Shown: positions 31,822 to 37,005 of the stretch, one piece after another
How positions within the stretch are numbered: the first letter of the stretch is position 1
Layout: each line of letters opens with the position of its first letter
Source: Bacteroidaceae bacterium
Lineage (GTDB): Bacteria; Bacteroidota; Bacteroidia; Bacteroidales; Bacteroidaceae
DNA: 37,005 nucleotides
Reading direction: 5' to 3'
Assembly (NCBI GenBank): GCA_017503645.1
Contig: JAFVSR010000107.1
Location: forward strand, 1 to 37,005
Position numbers and translations under genes: made by a program
The notes under the pieces: model-generated
Database searches by the model: none
Told to the model about the DNA's origin: nothing
The model's input: only the letters and a program-made list of their open reading frames with translations

Positions 31822-33375
31822 TTACAAAGGAATGTTACCGTGTTTTTTCTTGGGCAGGTCTTGTCGTTTGCCTTGCAGCTGTGCCAATGCGCGTATTACG
31901 CGGAAACGGGTGTTGCGTGGCTCTATCACATCGTCGATGTAGCCATATTTCGCAGCCTGATAGGGGTTTGCAAACAGGCGGTTGTATTCTGCCTCTTTCT
32001 CGGCAATGAATGCCTTGGGGTCCTCGGCCTCTTTGGCCTCTTTGGCATAGAGCACCTCGGCCGCACCGGCTGCACCCATAACCGCAATCTCGGCGCTGGG
32101 CCAAGCGTAGTTGAGGTCGGCACGCAACTGCTTGCAGGCCATAACGATGTGCGAACCGCCATAGGACTTGCGCAGTGTTACCGTTACTTTGGGCACTGTG
32201 GCCTCGCCGTATGCGTATAGCAACTTGGCACCGTGCATAATGACTGCGTTGTACTCCTGTGCGGTGCCGGGGAGGAACCCGGGAACGTCTACCAATGTTA
32301 CTATGGGTATGTTGAATGCATCGCAGAAACGTACAAAACGGGCACCCTTGCGCGATGAATTACAGTCGAGCACGCCTGCATAGCGACAGGGCTGGTTGGC
32401 CACGATACCCACCGACTTGCCGTTCATACGTGCAAAGCCCACGATGATGTTCTGTGCATAATCGCGGTGTATCTCAAGGAACTCTCCGTTATCTACTATC
32501 TCGCCTATAACCTGGTACATATCGTATGCCTGGTTGGGGTTGTCGGGGATAATTTCGTTTAGAATATCGCTCTTGCGGTCGATGGGGTCGGTGCAGGGAA
32601 CATCGGGCACGCTCTCCATATTGTTCTGCGGTATGTAGCTGAGCAGTTTGCGTATGAGTGCAAGGCCCTCTTCCTCGGTTTGTGCAGTAAAGTGTGTTAC
32701 GCCCGACTTGCTTGCGTGCACGCTGGCACCGCCAAGCTCCTCCTGTGTCACCACCTCGCCCAATACGGTTTTCACCACCTTGGGGCCGGTGAGGAACATA
32801 TATGATGTTCCCTCGGTCATAATGGTGAAGTCAGTGAGCGCGGGTGAATACACTGCACCACCTGCGCAGGGTCCGAAGATTCCCGAAATCTGGGGAATAA
32901 CTCCCGATGCCATAATGTTGCGCTGGAATATCTCGGCATAGCCGGCAAGGGCGTTTATGCCCTCCTGGATGCGTGCGCCGCCACTGTCGTTGATGCCCAT
33001 GACGGGCGCGCCCATCTTCATTGCCATATCCATCACTTTGCATATCTTCTGTGCCATTGTCTCGGATAGTGAGCCGCCTGTTACTGTGAAGTCCTGTGCA
33101 AATACATAGACCAAACGGCCATCTATTGTTCCGCTACCCACAACAACACCGTCGCCCAGGAACTGCTTTTTTTCCTGGCCGAAATTGGTGCATCGATGTG
33201 TGACAAACATATCCATCTCCTCAAAGCTGCCTTTGTCGAGTAGCATATCTATGCGCTCGCGGGCAGTGTATTTGCCCCTTTCGTGCTGTTTCTCTATTGC
33301 TTTCTCTCCGCCACCCAGGCGCGCTTTGGCGCGTAGGGCTACCAGCTCTTTGATTTTTTCAAATTGCTTGCTCAT
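31822..33375 (-). CDS. mmdA: Methylmalonyl-CoA decarboxylase / propionyl-CoA carboxylase carboxyltransferase subunit
   Basis: 517 residues, normal for this family of biotin-dependent carboxyltransferases. Moves CO2 between methylmalonyl-CoA (or propionyl-CoA) and biotin. Landmarks are [22 protein letters not shown] near the N terminus (quoted in part: [15 protein letters not shown]), then [13 protein letters not shown] and [16 protein letters not shown], the acyl-CoA oxyanion-hole glycines. [12 protein letters not shown] and [11 protein letters not shown] follow in the C-terminal half. It lies 89 bp after mce in the same direction. With the carrier protein and small subunit it forms the core of the succinate-to-propionate path. 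Decarboxylase versus carboxylase direction cannot be read from sequence. Confidence 0.92.
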   Translation of the reverse strand: MSKQFEKIKELVALRAKARLGGGEKAIEKQHERGKYTARERIDMLLDKGSFEEMDMFVTHRCTNFGQEKKQFLGDGVVVGSGTIDGRLVYVFAQDFTVTGGSLSETMAQKICKVMDMAMKMGAPVMGINDSGGARIQEGINALAGYAEIFQRNIMASGVIPQISGIFGPCAGGAVYSPALTDFTIMTEGTSYMFLTGPKVVKTVLGEVVTQEELGGASVHASKSGVTHFTAQTEEEGLALIRKLLSYIPQNNMESVPDVPCTDPIDRKSDILNEIIPDNPNQAYDMYQVIGEIVDNGEFLEIHRDYAQNIIVGFARMNGKSVGIVANQPCRYAGVLDCNSSRKGARFVRFCDAFNIPIVTLVDVPGFLPGTAQEYNAVIMHGAKLLYAYGEATVPKVTVTLRKSYGGSHIVMACKQLRADLNYAWPSAEIAVMGAAGAAEVLYAKEAKEAEDPKAFIAEKEAEYNRLFANPYQAAKYGYIDDVIEPRNTRFRVIRALAQLQGKRQDLPKKKHGNIPL

Positions 33376-33464
33376 AATGAATTCTTTTAATATATCCCCG
33401 TGCGGTCCGGCCTGCTCATAGTGGTGCCGGCTATGCGGGGCTGTTTCGTTTTATATATTATCGT

Positions 33465-33881
33465 TTACTCTTTTTTGGGGTTTTCGCACAGCTCGGTGAG
33501 CACGCCTTGCGTTGCTTTGGGGTGCAGGAATGCTATGTGCAATCCCTCGGCACCGCAGCGGGGTGCCTTGTCAATGGTGCGTACCTCCTTTTGCTCACAC
33601 TCGGCAAGGGCGTTTGCCACGCCATCCTCTACTGCGTATGCTATGTGATGGATGCCTTCGCCACGGTTTTCAATGAACTTTGCGATGGTGCTTTCGGGCG
33701 ACGTGGGCTCCAGTAGCTCTATCTTTGTTTCACCCACTTTAAGGAAAGCTGTGCGCACCTTCTGGTCCTCAACACTCTCTATGTTGTAGCACTCAAAGCC
33801 AAGTACCTGCTCGTAATAGGGGAGTGCCGCTTCAATGCTTCTCACGGCAATGCCCAAGTGCTCTATTTTCGAAATCTTCAT
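33465..33881 (-). CDS. mce: Methylmalonyl-CoA epimerase
   Basis: 138 residues, one glyoxalase/VOC-type domain pair. Interconverts the R and S forms of methylmalonyl-CoA, linking the mutase to the decarboxylase. The start KIEHLGIAV (His8), the GIHHIAYAV block (His78/His79) and VLTELCE (Glu130) give the expected metal ligands. It is the first gene of the minus-strand methylmalonyl-CoA operon, with a TATCTTCG box upstream. The mutase genes are not in the window. Confidence 0.95.
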   Translation of the reverse strand: MKISKIEHLGIAVRSIEAALPYYEQVLGFECYNIESVEDQKVRTAFLKVGETKIELLEPTSPESTIAKFIENRGEGIHHIAYAVEDGVANALAECEQKEVRTIDKAPRCGAEGLHIAFLHPKATQGVLTELCENPKKE

Positions 33882-33935
33882 ATACTATATTTTATAATTA
33901 AGGTATATAATATGGTAATTTGTCACTTAATTATG

Positions 33936-33943
33936 CGAAGATA
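33936..33943 (-). promoter_or_regulatory. Probable -7 box of the mce-mmd operon
   Basis: Minus-strand TATCTTCG, identical to the box of the divergent acyl-CoA synthetase promoter, 55 bp before the mce ATG. No clear -33 box. The rest of 33882-34223 is AT-rich and shows nothing further. Confidence 0.5.
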
Positions 33944-34135
33944 AACAATAAAAAGAATTAATGCCCCTTTTTGTTATATAATTTTGCTTATTTTATAAAA
34001 ATAGATAGAGATGTTGATGTGTGTTGCAGTCTTTGTTTTTTTGCAAATTAAAGAACCCTTTTTGTTCAAAAAGTTCATCGTTATTGTCCAAAATGTGCAC
34101 ATTTGCGTGCAAATTGTGAAATAACCCCTCCTAAA

Positions 34136-34168
34136 TTGGGCTTATATTTATAGTTTTTTGTATCTTCG
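34136..34168 (+). promoter_or_regulatory. Probable promoter of the acyl-CoA synthetase gene
   Basis: TTG (34136-34138), 22 bases, TATCTTCG (34161-34168). The spacing is slightly long. The start codon is 56 bases downstream. Confidence 0.55.
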
Positions 34169-34223
34169 CACCAGCAAAAATCGAAAGGGTGTCACAGGCA
34201 CTTTTTCCTAAATTATAAAAGTT

Positions 34224-36131
34224 ATGAAGAAAACATTAGTAGATCTTTTTGAGGAGTCTGTTCGTTTGTATCCCAACAACACATTCCTTTTGGAGAAAAC
34301 AGGTAAAGAGGGTTTCAAACCTACAACCTACACACAGGTGAAAGAGCAAGTATATCGCTTGGGTGCAGGCTATCAGGCGCTTGGCGTTAAGAAGGGCGAC
34401 AATATGGCTCTCTTGAGCGAGGGTTGCAATATGTGGGTTATAGGCGAGCTTGCAATGTTCTATGCAGGTGCTGTAAACGTGCCCCTCTCCATTAAACTGG
34501 AAGAGAGCAACGACTTGCTTTTCCGTCTCATCCACGGCGATGTTAAATTCATTCTTGTATCTAACCATCAGCTTAAAAAGGTACGTGCCATCAAGGATAA
34601 ACTCACCGAGGTGAAAAAGGTTATCGTATTTGGCGAGGTTAAGGGCGGCCTTGAGGATGGCGAAATTGCTCTTGACGATGTTCTCAAACTTGGCGACGAG
34701 TTCCTTGCATCGCACACAATGGAGGAGTTCCTGAGCATTGCCAACTCTATTCAGAACGACGATTACGCTACAATTACATACACCAGCGGTACCACAGCCG
34801 ACCCCAAGGGCGTTGTGCTCACTCACCGCAACTACACGTCTAATGTGGAGCAGGCGCTCACGCTTGTGCACATTGACGAGTCTTGGCGCACACTTATCAT
34901 TCTGCCCCTCGACCACTGCTTTGCACACGTTGTAGGTTTCTACATTATGATGTCGCGCGGTGCCACTGCAGCCACAGTTCAGGTGGGCCGCACTCCGCTG
35001 GAGACATTGAAGAACATTCCTTCTAACATAAAGGAGGTTCGTCCTCACTTCATCCTGTCGGTTCCCGCACTTGCAAAAACCTTCAAAAAGAACATCGAGG
35101 GTGCCATTCGTGCCAAAGGCGAGACAACCGTCAAACTCTTCAACCTTGGTATGAAGACACGCCAGATATACTTTGGCGACAGCAACCTTGATTTCAAGGG
35201 TTGGAGATATCTGTTGAAGCCTGCCGTGTGGTTGTTCGACAAACTTATCTTCTCAAAGGTGCGCGAGAACTTTGGCGGCGAGCTCCGTTTCTTCGTAGGT
35301 GGCGGTGCTTTGCTCGACAAGGAGTTGCAGAAGTTCTATGTGGGCGTGGGTATGCCTATGTACCAGGGCTATGGCCTTTCCGAGGCAACTCCCGTAATCT
35401 CGTCTAACGGCCCCGAGCGTTACCGTTTCGGTTCAAGCGGTAAGTTGGTTGAGCCCATTGAGCTTAAGATTTGCGACAGCGACGGCAAGGAGTTGCCCGT
35501 GGGCGAAATGGGTGAGATAGTTGTAAAGGGTGAGAACGTGATGGCAGGCTACTGGAAGAACCCCGAGGCCACAGCCGACACTGTGCGCGACGGTTACCTC
35601 TACACCGGCGACCTTGGTTATATGTCACCCGAGGGCTTGCTCTATGTAAAGGGCCGTTTCAAGAGCCTTCTTATCTCTAACGATGGTGAAAAGTACAGCC
35701 CCGAGGGTATCGAGGAGGCATTTGTGAGCAAGTGCCCCACAATAGACCAGGTGATGCTCTACAACAACCAGTCGCCCTGCACCAGTGCGCTCATCGTTCC
35801 CAACAAGGATAACATAAAGCGTGCATTGGAGGCCAAGAAACTTACACTCGATACCGAGGAGGGCCGCAAGGCTGCTCTCGACCTCATAAAGGCCGACATC
35901 GATATGTTCAAGAAGGGTGGTGAGTTCGACGGTATGTTCCCCGGTGTGTGGTTGCCCAGCTGCTTTGCTGTGCTTGCCGAGCCCTTTACCGAGCAGAACC
36001 AGATGATTAACAGTACAATGAAGATGGTTCGCCCCAAAATCGAGAAGGCTTACAAGGTGCGTATCGATTATATGTACACAGCCGAGGGTAAACAGCTCTA
36101 TAACGAACAGAACCTTGATGCGTTGAAATAA
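34224..36131 (+). CDS. Long-chain acyl-CoA synthetase (AMP-forming)
   Basis: 635 residues. Activates a fatty acid with ATP to acyl-AMP and then to acyl-CoA. The P-loop-like motif TYTSGTTADPKGVVLTH (185-201) and YQGYGLSEATPVIS (adenine and acyl site) are plain. YTGDLGYM and VKGRFKSLLISNDGEKYSPE close the adenylation core and lead to the mobile C-terminal domain. It belongs to the FadD/bacterial long-chain family by size, and substrate length cannot be told. Transcribed alone, divergently from the methylmalonyl-CoA operon, with a terminator at 36150. Confidence 0.92.
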   Translation: MKKTLVDLFEESVRLYPNNTFLLEKTGKEGFKPTTYTQVKEQVYRLGAGYQALGVKKGDNMALLSEGCNMWVIGELAMFYAGAVNVPLSIKLEESNDLLFRLIHGDVKFILVSNHQLKKVRAIKDKLTEVKKVIVFGEVKGGLEDGEIALDDVLKLGDEFLASHTMEEFLSIANSIQNDDYATITYTSGTTADPKGVVLTHRNYTSNVEQALTLVHIDESWRTLIILPLDHCFAHVVGFYIMMSRGATAATVQVGRTPLETLKNIPSNIKEVRPHFILSVPALAKTFKKNIEGAIRAKGETTVKLFNLGMKTRQIYFGDSNLDFKGWRYLLKPAVWLFDKLIFSKVRENFGGELRFFVGGGALLDKELQKFYVGVGMPMYQGYGLSEATPVISSNGPERYRFGSSGKLVEPIELKICDSDGKELPVGEMGEIVVKGENVMAGYWKNPEATADTVRDGYLYTGDLGYMSPEGLLYVKGRFKSLLISNDGEKYSPEGIEEAFVSKCPTIDQVMLYNNQSPCTSALIVPNKDNIKRALEAKKLTLDTEEGRKAALDLIKADIDMFKKGGEFDGMFPGVWLPSCFAVLAEPFTEQNQMINSTMKMVRPKIEKAYKVRIDYMYTAEGKQLYNEQNLDALK

Positions 36132-36149
36132 TGTATATTACACGATATT

Positions 36150-36180
36150 GCAGCCGCCCCTTTGTGGCGGCTGCTTTTTT
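36150..36180 (+). terminator. Terminator after acyl-CoA synthetase
   Basis: GCAGCCGCC (36150-36158) pairs with GGCGGCTGC (36166-36174), a 9-bp GC-rich stem with loop CCTTTGT, followed by six T. It lies 18 bp after the stop codon. Confidence 0.92.
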
Positions 36181-36228
36181 ATACGTATATCATTAAACCT
36201 TTTTCATTATATACAATCAAATAATCAG

Positions 36229-36260
36229 CAGGTGGTTCTGAAATTATGGTTCGCCACCTG
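36229..36260. promoter_or_regulatory. Inverted repeat CAGGTGG-N18-CCACCTG upstream of the Cys-rich gene
   Basis: A perfect 7+7 inverted repeat ending 41 bp before the ATG at 36302. There is no T run on the plus strand, so it is not a terminator for what follows. It could be an operator or a 5'-UTR hairpin. No consensus promoter is obvious in 36181-36301. Confidence 0.4.
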
Positions 36261-36301
36261 TGACAAAAGAAAGTAAATACAACTGTAAAAACTGACAAAT
36301 T

Positions 36302-36841
36302 ATGAAAGCGAAATTCTTAATGATTCTTGCCGCTGCAGTGATGATGAGCGGCGTAGTATGTGCACAAGAGAAAAAGCAGGCTCCCACTCCCGAGCAGAGA
36401 ATAGAGAAACGCGTACAGCGTATGCAGAAGAAACTTATGCTCGACGATGCCACCGCGGCCAAGTTTGCCCCCATTTACAAGGAGTATCTGCAGGCAAAAT
36501 TTGCAGCACGCCCTGTTTGCAAAAAGTGCGATAACCCCACCGATGCGCAGATAAAGGAGAACATAGGCAAGCGCATTGATGCACAGCAAAAGGCTCTTGA
36601 CGTAGAGAAGAAGTATTACAAGAAACTATCGTCGGTTCTCACAGGCCGCCAGTTGCAACTGATATTCTGCAAGGATAACAAGAAGGCAGCCTTTGGCAAG
36701 AACAAGAGAGCGCCTTACGGCAAGGGGTACAGACAGGCACCCTGTTTCAGAGGGAACAAAGGCGCCAAGTGCCCCCTTAAGAAAAACTGCTGTCCCAAGG
36801 CTGCCTGCCCCAAAGCAGCTGCGGCACCTGTAAATAAATAA
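36302..36841 (+). CDS. Exported Cys-rich, Spy/CpxP-like protein
   Basis: 179 residues. Signal peptide about 1-21 (AAAVMMSGVVCAQ). The middle (about 28-120) is helical and highly charged. It contains EQRIEKRVQRMQKKLMLDD and LTGRQLQLIF, the latter like the LTxxQ motif of Spy/CpxP periplasmic proteins. The C-terminal 60 residues are basic and unusually rich in Cys: eight Cys in the mature part, at 73, 76 (CKKC), 123, 148, 157, 163, 164 and 169. This suggests metal binding or disulphides in the periplasm. No sensor kinase or metal pump is adjacent. Possible role: periplasmic chaperone or metal-responsive protein; confidence in a specific role is low. Confidence 0.75.
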   Translation: MKAKFLMILAAAVMMSGVVCAQEKKQAPTPEQRIEKRVQRMQKKLMLDDATAAKFAPIYKEYLQAKFAARPVCKKCDNPTDAQIKENIGKRIDAQQKALDVEKKYYKKLSSVLTGRQLQLIFCKDNKKAAFGKNKRAPYGKGYRQAPCFRGNKGAKCPLKKNCCPKAACPKAAAAPVNK

Positions 36842-37005
36842 TGGCAACGCTGCTACATAAATTCAAGAAGATGACTAAAAAGTGTATTTTTGCGTTACGC
36901 TTGCCTTCAAAATCCTCATTTACGCTTAGTAAACTGCGGTTTTTCAGGCTGCGCAAGCCTTAAACTACATCTTTTTATTCATCTCCCTGCAAAATGAGGC
37001 TGCTA
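36842..37005. other. Window end, no supported gene
   Basis: 164 bp. A 40-codon frame (36841-36963, MATLLHKFKKMTKKC...) begins on the last base of the previous stop codon but is very basic, lacks a clear Shine-Dalgarno separate from the upstream gene, and I do not recognise it. A small perfect hairpin, AGGCT-GCGCA-AGCCT, is present near 36948-36962. The sequence resembles low-conservation intergenic DNA. Confidence 0.4.

Noticed and set aside
36841-36963. 40-codon frame after the Cys-rich gene
   Set aside because: Touches the previous stop codon, but the peptide is unrecognised, very basic and probably fortuitous; kept only as a note.

Overview
The window is chromosomal DNA from a member of the Bacteroidales, most likely a gut Bacteroidaceae- or Prevotellaceae-type organism. 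The evidence is the gene content (PPi-dependent phosphofructokinase, DUF4270 and DUF5686 envelope proteins, a secreted sialidase, a GH20 hexosaminidase, a methylmalonyl-CoA module, and the glycogen trio debranching enzyme / glycosyltransferase / GH57) and the promoters, which repeatedly fit the Bacteroidales form TTTG-N19-20-TAnnTTTG. There is no prophage, insertion sequence, integrase, CRISPR array or defence locus. Only the non-coding stretches at 1-361 and 6321-6860 look like accessory DNA; they carry repeats.

Layout. 1-361: intergenic repeats. 362-2876 (-): pfp and a membrane-anchored GH25 lysozyme. 3108-6320 (+): a small unknown protein and a large secreted amidase-like protein with an inserted golvesin-type domain. 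6321-6860: a 194-bp nested inverted repeat, a second copy of the palindromic repeat, and a terminator. 6861-8810 (-): rpmH, then ilvA-ridA. 9023-10366 (+): nhaA. 10435-13800 (-): multidomain sialidase. 13980-15303 (-): a small GIY-YIG-like protein, tRNA-Arg(TCT) and a Crp/Fnr-type regulator. 15514-20372 (+): miaA, a lipid-kinase-like gene, kdsA and a DUF5686 outer-membrane protein, tightly packed. 20494-25117 (+): glycogen operon. 25254-27518 (-): a GT5 N-domain-only protein and a DUF4270 lipoprotein. 27946-29140 (+): panC-panD behind a long structured leader. 29222-33881 (-): mce, mmdA, a 48-aa MmdE/OadG-tail-like protein, a biotin carrier protein and GH20 hexosaminidase. 34224-36131 (+): acyl-CoA synthetase. 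36302-36841 (+): a Cys-rich, Spy-like exported protein.

How the genes fit together. Sialidase and hexosaminidase point to host-glycan foraging. PFP, glycogen storage and the methylmalonyl-CoA module fit saccharolytic growth with succinate/propionate production. KdsA, DUF5686, the GH25 enzyme and the amidase-like protein serve the Gram-negative envelope. IlvA and RidA form a textbook pair, the second clearing the reactive enamine made by the first.

The most interesting signal is in the glycogen region. Three proteins that look like glycogen enzymes lack residues I expect to be catalytic: GH57 (Gly146 and Asn242 where Glu and Asp are expected), the debranching enzyme (TWMN where TWMD is expected), and a GT5 protein reduced to its N-terminal domain without the KxGG loop. 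This suggests non-catalytic, perhaps glycogen-binding or regulatory, roles. Next in interest are the panCD leader, which can fold into a three-way junction, the repeats with covarying stems, and the apparent absence of the membrane decarboxylase subunit from the mmd operon.
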